DNA of 64,000 bases, taken from assembly GCF_006352025.1 (NCBI RefSeq), contig NZ_CP040936.1, positions 4,032,001 to 4,096,000 of the forward strand. Direction: 5' to 3'. This stretch comes from Hymenobacter sp. DG01 (GTDB lineage Bacteria > Bacteroidota > Bacteroidia > Cytophagales > Hymenobacteraceae). How positions within the stretch are numbered: position 1 is the stretch's first letter; every line of letters starts with the position of its first letter. Shown one piece after another: positions 34,527 through 41,974 of this stretch. The position numbers and the translations under genes are program-made. Under the pieces are notes generated by a model. That model worked only from the letters and a program-made list of their open reading frames with translations. It ran no database searches and was not told the origin of the DNA.

Positions 34527-36020
34527 ATGGACGAACAACCCAAACTGCCGGACCTGAATACGCCCCCCCGGCCTCAGCTCGACCACGGCGGACCCGTTAC
34601 GGATGCGAACGGTAGCCTGCAGGTACTCGGCTTCAAGAGCGTGGACGCTGGTCATGAATCAACTGAGCCCTTGAAAGGCTCGGAAGAACAACCTGACAAC
34701 CAGCAACTGGCAACCGGCAACTCAACGGTGCGAGCCCTCATCCTGACGGGCTTTGGCATCAACTGCGAAGAGGAGTTTGCCGCCGCCTACCAACTGGCTG
34801 GCGCCGAACCTACCATTGTGCACCTGAACCAGGTGCTGCACGGCCACGTCAGCATCCACGACTACGACATCCTGAACTTCCCCGGTGGCTTTAGCTTCGG
34901 CGACGACTTGGGCTCGGGTGTGGTGCTAGCTAACAAGCTGCGCTACCGCAAAAACGCCGAGGGCCGCACCCTGCTCGACGACATCAAGCAGTTTATTGCC
35001 AACGGCAAGTTCGTGCTGGGCATCTGCAACGGCTTCCAAGTGCTGGTGAAGCTAGGCCTATTGCCCAACCTCAGCGGCAACGTAACGCCCGAAGTAACCC
35101 TCACGCACAACGCCTCTGGCCGCTACGAAGACCGGTGGGTGCGCCTGAAAGTCAACCCCAAGTCGAACTCCCCCTTCCTGAAAGGCATCGACAGTATGGA
35201 GGTGCCCGTGCGCCACGGTGAAGGCCGCTTGATCATCAAGGGCGAAGAAACCCTGGCTGAAATCGAAGCCCGCGCCCTGAACTGCCTGGCCTACACTGAT
35301 TTCGACGGCTCGCCGACGGACGTGTATCCGCACAACCCCAACGGCGCCGACCTGAACTGCGCCGGCCTGACCGACACTACCGGCCAAGTATTCGGGCTGA
35401 TGCCACACCCCGAGGCTTTCCTCTCGCTCTACAATCACCCCGACTGGGCCCGGCGCAAGCGCCAGAACCCCGGCCTGAGTGAGGAAGGGGATGGCCTCCG
35501 CCTGTTCCGCAACATTGTGGAGTACGTAGCCGCCCTCCACGGTGGACCCCACCCCCCGGCCCCCTCCCCGGTGGGGAGGGGGAGCCAGACAACAACAAAG
35601 CCCGAAACTAGTATCGAAGAGAATGTATTCACTACCACGCCGCAGAAGTGGGAGGTGTTGAAGGAGTTTGCTCGGGATATGCGGAAGCAGCCTACTCCGG
35701 CAGAAGAGAAGTTATGGGAAGCATTGCGAGGCCAGCAACTGGCTGTAAAGTTTCGGCGGCAGCACGCCATTGATGCCTATATCGTTGACTTCGTTACGAT
35801 TCCGGATAAGCTGATTGTGGAAGTGGACGGCGACGTGCACCTGGAGCCAGAACAGATTGAGTATGACGCTGGCCGGACCCACGCGCTCCAGGAGCTGGGC
35901 TACCAGATTATCCGCTTCACTAATGAAGAGGTAATCAACAGATTGGATGAAGTACTGACTACCATCCAGCAGCACCTGACGCATACCAACGAAAACCATC
36001 GGTTGCGCAATAACTCTTAA
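34527..36020 (+). CDS. purQ: FGAM synthase glutaminase subunit fused to a DUF559 endonuclease-like domain
   Basis: The 497-residue frame has three parts. Residues 1-68 are a Pro/Gln-rich extension with no counterpart in PurQ. Residues 69-338 are a full class I glutaminase: ALILTGFGINCEEE, the nucleophile Cys167 in LGICNGFQVL, and LMPHPEAF with His and Glu, giving ammonia to PurL. From 340 a Pro-rich stretch (HPPAPSPVGRG) coded by a palindromic repeat leads into a complete DUF559 domain (about 375-485): RKQPTPAEEKLWEALRG, FRRQHAIDAYIVDFV, LIVEVDGDVH and LGYQIIRFTNEEV, a Vsr-like PD-(D/E)xK-type fold. The fusion follows insertion of the element at 35547-36094. Translation is probably coupled to purL. 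Confidence 0.9.
   Translation: MDEQPKLPDLNTPPRPQLDHGGPVTDANGSLQVLGFKSVDAGHESTEPLKGSEEQPDNQQLATGNSTVRALILTGFGINCEEEFAAAYQLAGAEPTIVHLNQVLHGHVSIHDYDILNFPGGFSFGDDLGSGVVLANKLRYRKNAEGRTLLDDIKQFIANGKFVLGICNGFQVLVKLGLLPNLSGNVTPEVTLTHNASGRYEDRWVRLKVNPKSNSPFLKGIDSMEVPVRHGEGRLIIKGEETLAEIEARALNCLAYTDFDGSPTDVYPHNPNGADLNCAGLTDTTGQVFGLMPHPEAFLSLYNHPDWARRKRQNPGLSEEGDGLRLFRNIVEYVAALHGGPHPPAPSPVGRGSQTTTKPETSIEENVFTTTPQKWEVLKEFARDMRKQPTPAEEKLWEALRGQQLAVKFRRQHAIDAYIVDFVTIPDKLIVEVDGDVHLEPEQIEYDAGRTHALQELGYQIIRFTNEEVINRLDEVLTTIQQHLTHTNENHRLRNNS
35547..35586. repeat. Left terminal inverted repeat of the DUF559 element
   Basis: This 40-base GC-rich palindromic end is the inverse of 36055-36094 (two mismatches). It is translated as part of the PurQ fusion (HPPAPSPVGRG). 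Confidence 0.9.
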
Positions 36021-36054
36021 CAGCCACTAATACTAAACCAGCCCACTGTCGCCT

Positions 36055-36094
36055 GGCACCCCCTCCCTACCGGGGAGGGGGCCGGGGGGTGGGG
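36055..36094. repeat. Right terminal inverted repeat of the DUF559 element
   Basis: This 40-base end is inverse to the left repeat. It lies between the stop of the purQ fusion and the purC start, inside the purC leader, where its hairpin could influence translation. Confidence 0.9.
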
Positions 36095-36101
36095 TACTCG
36101 T

Positions 36102-37034
36102 ATGAACACCCTCAACCACTTCGATACCCCCCAGCTCGAACTCCTGCACCGCGGCAAAGTCCGTGATTCGTACCGTGCGCCTTCCGGTGAGCGTCTCATC
36201 GTAGTTACCGATCGGCTGTCGGCCTTCGACTCGGTGCTGGAAACGCCGGTGGCCCACAAAGGCGCGGTGCTGAACGGGCTGGCTGCTTTCTGGTTCGAGA
36301 AAACACAGCACATCATCCCGAACCATGTGATTTCGCTGCTCGACCCGAATGTGACGCTGGCCAAGGAGGCTGAGCCGATTCGGGTGGAGATGGTGGTGCG
36401 GAACTACCTCACCGGCTCCATGCTGCGCGGTTACCAGAGCGGCCAGCGCACCTTCTCGGGCGTGACGGTGCCGGACGGCCTGACCAAGCACCAGAAGTTC
36501 CCCGAGCCCATCGTAACGCCGACTACCAAGGAGGAATCGGACCGCGAAATCACGCCCGAGAACCTGGTGTCGGAAGGCTGGGTGTCGGCGGAGCTGTACG
36601 AGAAGATGCGGGTGAAGTCGCTGGAGCTGTTCAACTTCGCTTCGCAGTGGATGGCCGAGCGCGGCATCATCCTGGTGGACACCAAGTATGAGTTTGGCCT
36701 GCTGGATGGGGAGCTGATCCTGATTGACGAAATCCACACGCCCGATTCATCACGGTTCTGGAGCGCCGAGGACTACGCCAAGAACCCTGAGGCCGTGGAG
36801 CAGATAGATAAGGAGTACGTGCGCCAGTGGCTGATTGCCAACAAGCAGGACGGCCAATACCCCCGCGCCCTCACCCCCGAAGTTTCCGCTGAAGCCACCC
36901 GCCGCTACCTCGATATTTACGAGCGTATCACGGGGGCCCCGCTGCCCACCGCCAACGAAGCCACTGCCGGTGGCGATGTACAGGCCCGCCTAGTGAATAA
37001 CCTAGTGCAGGCCGGTATCATGAAAAGCGCCTAA
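36102..37034 (+). CDS. purC: SAICAR synthetase
   Basis: The 310-residue enzyme ligates aspartate to CAIR in purine synthesis. Typical blocks are LLHRGKVRDSYRAPSGERLIVVTDRLSAFD, VVRNYLTGSMLRGY, the ATP-site TKEESDREIT region and LVDTKYEFGLLDGELILIDEIHTPDSSRFW. Length fits the roughly 300-residue form. The start codon lies seven bases after the right inverted repeat of the DUF559 element, so its ribosome access may be affected. It continues the pur operon. Confidence 0.95.
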   Translation: MNTLNHFDTPQLELLHRGKVRDSYRAPSGERLIVVTDRLSAFDSVLETPVAHKGAVLNGLAAFWFEKTQHIIPNHVISLLDPNVTLAKEAEPIRVEMVVRNYLTGSMLRGYQSGQRTFSGVTVPDGLTKHQKFPEPIVTPTTKEESDREITPENLVSEGWVSAELYEKMRVKSLELFNFASQWMAERGIILVDTKYEFGLLDGELILIDEIHTPDSSRFWSAEDYAKNPEAVEQIDKEYVRQWLIANKQDGQYPRALTPEVSAEATRRYLDIYERITGAPLPTANEATAGGDVQARLVNNLVQAGIMKSA

Positions 37035-37060
37035 GCTATAGACACCGTAAGACAAAGCAC

Positions 37061-37444
37061 ATGGACGCTGCGAAACAGAAACAACTCGTGCAAGACTACA
37101 TCGAAGCGTACAACCGCTTTGATGTAGATGGCATGCTACGCCATCTGCATGAGGAAGTAGTGTTCCGCAACGTTTCCAACGGCGAAGTAAACCTGACCCT
37201 GACCGGCAAGGAAAACTTCCGCCAGCAGGCTCAGCAAGCTTTGCAGTACTTCTCCCAGCGTGAACAGCGCGTCACGGATTGGCAAGTAGCCGACAACAGC
37301 GTGGAAGTCTTTCTAGACTATACCGCCGTTGCCGCTATCGACTTTCCGAATGGCTTAAAAGCCGGCGACTCACTACAGCTGCAGGGCAAATCAGTTTTTC
37401 AATTTGCCGACGACCTGATAGTTTCCATCGACGACATCAGCTAG
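37061..37444 (+). CDS. NTF2/SnoaL-like protein
   Basis: The 127-residue protein has the cone-shaped NTF2 layout: helix VQDYIEAYNRFDVDGMLRHLHEEVVFRNVS, then strands ending ALQYFSQREQRVTDWQVADNSVEVFLDYTAVAAID and SVFQFADDLIVSIDDIS. Such small proteins are often isomerases, hydrolases or binding proteins; no active-site set can be assigned. It sits 26 bases after purC inside the pur operon and is not a known purine enzyme, so it is probably a passenger gene. Confidence 0.78.
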   Translation: MDAAKQKQLVQDYIEAYNRFDVDGMLRHLHEEVVFRNVSNGEVNLTLTGKENFRQQAQQALQYFSQREQRVTDWQVADNSVEVFLDYTAVAAIDFPNGLKAGDSLQLQGKSVFQFADDLIVSIDDIS

Positions 37445-37463
37445 GCCTGTATAGACCTGTACC

Positions 37464-37841
37464 ATGGAAAAACTGCTGAGAGAATATGCGCTAAACGACG
37501 GGGAGATTATCTCGCTGAAGTTAAATGCGGCCTATGCTTTCAACAGTAAATCTATGCTGCGCCAAGCTTCTGTGGAGCTTCTAATTCGCAAAAGAGATGG
37601 AAGTGCATGGATGCCTTGCGTGCTGCAAATTGAGTTGGCTGAAATTCTGAGTCTGCGACTTGATGAAGATTTTGCTTCCTCTCGTTACTCGGATATTGTC
37701 TTTAAAAGAATTGAGGATGACCGGTGGTACCTATCCTTAGACCCATACGGTAACTCCGGCGAGCCTCACGAAGAAGATAACTTGGTGATAGTGGCCAAGT
37801 CAGTGAAAATAGATGAAGGAGTAACACAAGATAGATTTTAA
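37464..37841 (+). CDS. Unrecognised soluble protein, atypical base composition
   Basis: The 125-residue product (MEKLLREYALNDGEIISLKLNAAY...) has no signal peptide and looks like a small alpha/beta protein with strands SVELLIRKRDG, CVLQIELAEI, SDIVFKRIEDDRWYLSLDPY and LVIVAKSVKI. I do not recognise the family; the strand-rich acidic profile resembles immunity-type or DUF single-domain proteins. The gene is noticeably more AT-rich than the pur genes on either side, suggesting recent acquisition together with or beside the NTF2-like gene. It ends 12 bases before purD. Confidence 0.7.
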   Translation: MEKLLREYALNDGEIISLKLNAAYAFNSKSMLRQASVELLIRKRDGSAWMPCVLQIELAEILSLRLDEDFASSRYSDIVFKRIEDDRWYLSLDPYGNSGEPHEEDNLVIVAKSVKIDEGVTQDRF

Positions 37842-37853
37842 GCATTTACAACC

Positions 37854-39143
37854 TTGGCAACTCCTAAAACCATAGTACTCCTCGGCGGCGGGGCCCGTGA
37901 ACACGCCATGGCGTGGAAGCTGACCCGCGACGGCGCTACCGTGCACGTGCTGCCCGGCAACGCCGGCATCCCCAACAGCCACCCCAACATCAGCGCCACC
38001 GACTTCCCGGCCATTCAAAGCTTCTGCGAAGCCCACGGCGTGAAGCTCATTGTGGTAGGACCCGAGGCTCCGCTGGCGGCTGGCGTTACGGACTATTTCG
38101 CCGGTTCCGATATCCGGGTGTTCGGTCCGGGCCGGTCCGGCGCGACGCTGGAAAGCTCCAAGGTGTGGTCGAAGGACTTTATGCGGCGGCATGGGGTAGC
38201 AACCGCTATGTCGTGGCAGTACCGCAGCGACAAGTTGGAAGAGGCCCGCGCCAAAGCCATCGAGCTAGACGGGCAGGTAGTGGTGAAGTATGATGGTCTG
38301 GCCGCTGGCAAGGGCGTGTACGTGTGCTCCTCTATTGAAGAAGCTCAGGCCGCGCTGGACGACTTGCAGCAGCAGCACACCGGCTGGTTTAGCTTCCTGC
38401 TGGAAGAAAAACTGACCGGCCCTGAAATCAGCATTATTGGCGTGACGGATGGCAACCGGGTGCGGCTGCTGGCTCCTTCTCAGGACCACAAGCAGCTGTT
38501 AGCCGGCGACCAGGGCCCCAACACTGGTGGCATGGGCGCCTACTGCCCCGTTCCGTTCTGCGACGACAACGTGCTGGCCGCCATCCGCACCAGTATCGTG
38601 GACCCTACCCTACGTGGCCTGCAAAACGAGCAGTTCGATTTCAAGGGCTTCCTTTATTTCGGCATCATGCTCACCCCCCAGGGCCCCAAGCTGCTGGAAT
38701 ACAACGTCCGCCTCGGCGACCCCGAAGCCGAAGTGCTGCTACCCGCCCTGGAAAGCAGCTTGCTGGAGCTCATTGAGGCTACCCTCGACGGCACGCTTCA
38801 ACAAACCGTGGTACGCCAGCGGCGGGGCTGCTATGTAGGGGTAGTGCTGGCCTCGGGCGGCTACCCCGCGGCGCAGTTCCCCACCGGTTTCCCCATCACG
38901 GGCCTCGACCAGCTGCACCCCAGCATCCTGGCCTTCCATGGCGCTACCAAACGCACCGAAGCCGGGGAACTGGTAACCAATGGCGGCCGGGTGCTGGTGC
39001 TCGTCGGCCATGGCGAGGAGCTGGAAGATGCCGTAGGCCACGTGTACCGGGAAGCGGAAAAAGTGAAATTCCAGGACGTGTACCTCCGCCCCGACATCGG
39101 CCAACGGCCGGAGCCAACGGAAATTTTCAGCCAGGTACGGTGA
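37854..39143 (+). CDS. purD: Phosphoribosylamine-glycine ligase (GAR synthetase)
   Basis: The 429-residue ATP-grasp enzyme makes GAR from phosphoribosylamine and glycine. It shows IVLLGGGAREHAMAWKL, LIVVGPEAPLAAGVTDYF, VVKYDGLAAGKGVYV, LLAPSQDHKQLLAGDQGPNTGGMGAYCP and YNVRLGDPEAEVLLPAL, all diagnostic. Length is typical. The start is TTG at 37854 (then GCAACTCCT), placing the first motif at residue 6. Its stop overlaps the GTG start of purN by one base step (39140-39143), so the two are probably translationally coupled. Confidence 0.95.
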   Translation: MATPKTIVLLGGGAREHAMAWKLTRDGATVHVLPGNAGIPNSHPNISATDFPAIQSFCEAHGVKLIVVGPEAPLAAGVTDYFAGSDIRVFGPGRSGATLESSKVWSKDFMRRHGVATAMSWQYRSDKLEEARAKAIELDGQVVVKYDGLAAGKGVYVCSSIEEAQAALDDLQQQHTGWFSFLLEEKLTGPEISIIGVTDGNRVRLLAPSQDHKQLLAGDQGPNTGGMGAYCPVPFCDDNVLAAIRTSIVDPTLRGLQNEQFDFKGFLYFGIMLTPQGPKLLEYNVRLGDPEAEVLLPALESSLLELIEATLDGTLQQTVVRQRRGCYVGVVLASGGYPAAQFPTGFPITGLDQLHPSILAFHGATKRTEAGELVTNGGRVLVLVGHGEELEDAVGHVYREAEKVKFQDVYLRPDIGQRPEPTEIFSQVR

Positions 39144-39934
39144 AGAAATTATCAACCCCACCCCAGCCCCTCCCCGGTAGGGAGAGGCTTAGTTTAGCTT
39201 CTGATTCGGCTGATTTGTCGGCTGGCACTCCTGCCTATGGGGGAGGGGCTGGGGGAAAGGTTGCCCGCCTCGCCATCCTGCTCTCCGGCCGGGGCTCCAA
39301 CATGGTGGCCCTGGTAAACGCCGTGCAAGGCGGCGTGCTGCGTGGCCTGGCTGAAGTGGCGGTGGTGTTCAGCAACAAGCCCGATGCGCCCGGCCTGGAA
39401 ACGGCCGCCGGGCTGGGCTGCCCCACGGCCAGCCTCAGCAGCCAGGGCCGCAAGCGGGAGGAATTCGATGCTGAGGTGGTAACGGCGCTAGGTCAGTTCC
39501 AGCCCGACTATGTGGTGCTGGCCGGCTACATGCGTATCCTGTCGCCTACGTTCATCCGGGCATTTGCAGGGCGCATTCTTAACATTCATCCCGCCGATAC
39601 GCACCAGCACCAGGGCCTGCACGCCTACGAGTGGGCCTTTGAAAATCAGTTGGTTGAAACCAAAATAACGGTGCATCTGGTTGATGAGGGTCTGGACACG
39701 GGACCTATCCTGGCCCAGCACCCCGTGGATTTGCGCGGCGCCGACACTTTGGCAGAAGTGGAGCGCCGCGGCCTGGCCGTGGAGCACCGTCTCTACGCCG
39801 AAACGCTGGCCCGCCTCATCCGGGGCGAGCTACCCGTTGGATCTACTAAGACTGCTACTTCTGAGGCTCAGCGCGAATCGTTGCCTTTGTCGTCTGGCTC
39901 TCCCTCTCCCTCCAGAGAGGAGGCCGGGGGGTAA
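39140..39934 (+). CDS. purN: GAR transformylase with repeat-encoded termini
   Basis: The 264-residue frame contains a normal PurN core from about residue 42 to 235: RLAILLSGRGSNMVAL, YVVLAGYMRILSPTF, RILNIHPADTHQHQG with catalytic Asn and His, and HLVDEGLDTGPILAQHPV with the catalytic Asp. It transfers formyl from 10-formyl-THF to GAR. The first 39 residues (PPQPLPGRERLSL ... GGGAGG) are coded by a palindromic element at 39156-39255, and the last dozen plus the stop by another at 39896-39935. The start is GTG at 39140, overlapping the purD stop; no better start follows the element. Confidence 0.9.
   Translation: MKKLSTPPQPLPGRERLSLASDSADLSAGTPAYGGGAGGKVARLAILLSGRGSNMVALVNAVQGGVLRGLAEVAVVFSNKPDAPGLETAAGLGCPTASLSSQGRKREEFDAEVVTALGQFQPDYVVLAGYMRILSPTFIRAFAGRILNIHPADTHQHQGLHAYEWAFENQLVETKITVHLVDEGLDTGPILAQHPVDLRGADTLAEVERRGLAVEHRLYAETLARLIRGELPVGSTKTATSEAQRESLPLSSGSPSPSREEAGG
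39156..39255. repeat. 100-bp palindromic element inside the purN 5' end
   Basis: CCCCAGCCCCTCCCC at 39161-39175 is inverted at 39240-39254, with a CCCCGG...GGGAG subpalindrome at its left end. Sequence is related to the ends of the DUF559 element but has no nuclease inside. It is read in frame as residues 6-39 of PurN. Confidence 0.8.
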
Positions 39935-39935
39935 G
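39896..39935. repeat. Element end related to the DUF559 inverted repeats, at the purN 3' end
   Basis: Its reverse complement begins with the ACCCCCCGGCC block shared with 35547-35586 and ends GAGCC. It provides the last codons (SPSPSREEAGG) and TAA stop of purN. Confidence 0.75.
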
Positions 39936-40008
39936 GCGCCCCAGTACAACATCACCCCTTACCACCCACAGCGACCCGGCAACGGGCAACTGGCAACTGA
40001 TAATTGAA

Positions 40009-41520
40009 ATGTGCGGAATTGTAGGTTTTTACGGCCCCGATGATGTTGCCCACGACATCGTATTTGGCTTGACGGCGCTCCAGCACCGCGGCCAGGATGC
40101 GGCCGGCATAGCCACCTTCGACGACAACTTTCACCTCTGTAAAGGCAACGGTCTGATTTCCGATGTGTTCAAGCCCAAGCAGCTCAAGAAGCTGAAGGGC
40201 AACATCGGCATCGGCCATGCCCGCTACACCACTCAGGGCTCCGGCGACGCGGAGCTGGCGCAGCCGTTCACCACCAGCTACCCCTTCGGGCTGGCCATGG
40301 TGCACAATGGCAACGTCATCAACTTCCGCTCGGCCGCCAAGCGCCTGCATGAGAAGTACCACGTGCTGCCCAAAACCAGCAACGACCTGGAGCTGATCAT
40401 GTACACCTTCGCCTCGGAGCTGCGCCTGAAAAACCTCGATGCGCTATCGGTGGTGGATATTTTTGATGCCGTAGAAACCACCCAGGAGCTGGTGAAGGGG
40501 GCCTACGCTACCATCACCGTTATTGCCGGGCACGGCCTGCTGGCCTTCAACGACCCGCTGGGCATCCGGCCGCTGGTGCTGGGCCGCCGCGACACCGAAA
40601 ACGGCCCCATCTACGCCTTCGCCTCCGAAAGCACCTGCTTCGACTACCTCGGCTTTGAGTTCATCAAGAACGTAGGCCCTGGCCAGGCTATCTTCATTGA
40701 CAAGGACTTCAAGGTGCACTACAAGAACCCCTACGCCCAGCCCAAGGCGTTCTGCGTGTTCGAGCACATCTACTTCGCCCGCGAAGACTCCACCATCCAC
40801 GGTCGCCTGGTGGCCCGGGAACGGGTGCGGCTGGGTAAGATGCTGGCCAAAAAAGTAATCGAGTCGGGCATTCAGCCGGATATGGTTATTGACGTGCCTT
40901 CATCGGGGTACTTTGCGGCTTCGGGCCTGGCCGAGGCCATTGGTGTGCCTTACCGCCGGGCGCTGGTGAAAAACAACCACATGGGCCGCTCCTTCATCGT
41001 GAGCAGCCAGGCCGGCCGCGAGGACATCGTGAAAAAGAAGCTGAACCCCATCCGGGAGTTTGTGGATGGTAAGAAGATTGCCGTAGTCGATGATAGCATC
41101 GTGCGCGGCACCACGTCGCGGCGCATCGTGCGCATTCTGCGCGAGGCCGGTGCGGCTGAGGTGTACTTCATCAGCAGCGCCCCGCCCATCATCGCGCCCT
41201 GCATTTATGGCATTGATATGGCCATGAGCACCGAGCTGATTGCCGCCAACTACACCGAGGAGGAAATCTGCCGCTACATCGAGGCCGACAAGGTTATCTA
41301 TCAGTCCATTGAGGACCTGCAGGAGTTGTTCTCAGAAGAAAAGGGCCACGGTGGCAACTGTTTTGCCTGCTTCACGGGCAAGTACCCCACCGGCGACGTG
41401 ACCAAGTATCTGCGCCACATCCAGGAGGAGCGCCAGAGCCACCGCACCGACAAGAAAGGTCCTGATAACAATACAATGCCCTCCGTCAGCGCCAAAGCAC
41501 CTGCACCCACGGAGCATTAA
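40009..41520 (+). CDS. purF: Amidophosphoribosyltransferase
   Basis: The 503-residue enzyme catalyses the first committed purine step, PRPP plus glutamine to phosphoribosylamine. After removal of Met, Cys2 (MCGIVGFYGP) is the Ntn glutaminase nucleophile; no propeptide is present. GHARYTTQGSGD and VHNGNVINF follow, and the C-terminal PRTase domain has IDVPSSGYFAASGLAEA and the PRPP loop KKIAVVDDSIVRGTTSRRI. Near the C-terminus CFTGKYPTGD is typical. Regulation by nucleotides is usual in the family. It is preceded by a CAACTGG-type repeat. Confidence 0.96.
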   Translation: MCGIVGFYGPDDVAHDIVFGLTALQHRGQDAAGIATFDDNFHLCKGNGLISDVFKPKQLKKLKGNIGIGHARYTTQGSGDAELAQPFTTSYPFGLAMVHNGNVINFRSAAKRLHEKYHVLPKTSNDLELIMYTFASELRLKNLDALSVVDIFDAVETTQELVKGAYATITVIAGHGLLAFNDPLGIRPLVLGRRDTENGPIYAFASESTCFDYLGFEFIKNVGPGQAIFIDKDFKVHYKNPYAQPKAFCVFEHIYFAREDSTIHGRLVARERVRLGKMLAKKVIESGIQPDMVIDVPSSGYFAASGLAEAIGVPYRRALVKNNHMGRSFIVSSQAGREDIVKKKLNPIREFVDGKKIAVVDDSIVRGTTSRRIVRILREAGAAEVYFISSAPPIIAPCIYGIDMAMSTELIAANYTEEEICRYIEADKVIYQSIEDLQELFSEEKGHGGNCFACFTGKYPTGDVTKYLRHIQEERQSHRTDKKGPDNNTMPSVSAKAPAPTEH

Positions 41521-41541
41521 TTCCTCGCCTGCTTGCTCTGA

Positions 41542-41907
41542 ATGCCTATGAAACTGACTAGGCTCCTATTGTTGCCTTTGTTGCTGAGCACTAGTTTGCT
41601 TGTGCAGGCCCAACAAGGTGCTTCGTCAAGCAAAACCGGGGAAGGGAAGGTGCCTAAAGTGGAGGATGTGTTGCGTGGTTCAGTTAATCCTCGCTACAAG
41701 GTTCTAAAAGATGTTACCCTAGTGTATCGATATCAGCAGCCTGCCGACACCAGTATCAACCGCCCGGTACTTAGGCTGTTTCCTGGCACGCGGGTCTACA
41801 TTCGGGACTATAAGGCACAGGGGTTTCTGATTGACTTTGGTAGTGGTGAGCTTTATTACCTGCCGGCGAAGTCAGTAGAAGGCTTGCCAACACATGTTGA
41901 ACTCTAA
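41542..41907 (+). CDS. Small secreted protein in the pur operon
   Basis: The 121-residue product has a signal peptide (LTRLLLLPLLLSTSLLVQAQ) and a short mature domain with beta strands (RYKVLKDVTLVYRYQQ, LRLFPGTRVYIRDYKAQGFLIDFGSGELYYLPAKSVEGL), like a small SH3-type barrel. It is probably periplasmic; I do not recognise the family. An ATG two codons in (41548) is an alternative start. It sits between purF and purM, is less GC-rich than both, and has no evident link to purine synthesis. Confidence 0.72.
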   Translation: MPMKLTRLLLLPLLLSTSLLVQAQQGASSSKTGEGKVPKVEDVLRGSVNPRYKVLKDVTLVYRYQQPADTSINRPVLRLFPGTRVYIRDYKAQGFLIDFGSGELYYLPAKSVEGLPTHVEL

Positions 41908-41974
41908 ACCACTCTCCTGAGCTTACTTCCGCTGTTACATCTTCGTCAATAGCCCAGAAAGTAAGGTTACTACC

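Larger units (their letters stand above)
35547..36094 (+). mobile_element. 548-bp DUF559 element with 40-bp terminal inverted repeats
   Basis: Positions 35547-35586 and 36055-36094 are inverted copies matching at 38 of 40 bases; each is itself a GC-rich palindrome (CCCCTCCCCGGTGGGGAGGGG type core). Between them is one DUF559 reading frame read in phase with purQ. The left end lies just past the normal PurQ C-terminus and the right end seven bases before the purC ATG, so the element sits exactly in a gene junction. No target duplication is obvious. That it is mobile is inference from this structure and from related repeats in purN. Confidence 0.7.

Noticed and set aside
36033..36737. 234-residue minus-strand frame beginning inside the purC region
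   Set aside because: Antisense to purC and reads through the right inverted repeat; no domain.
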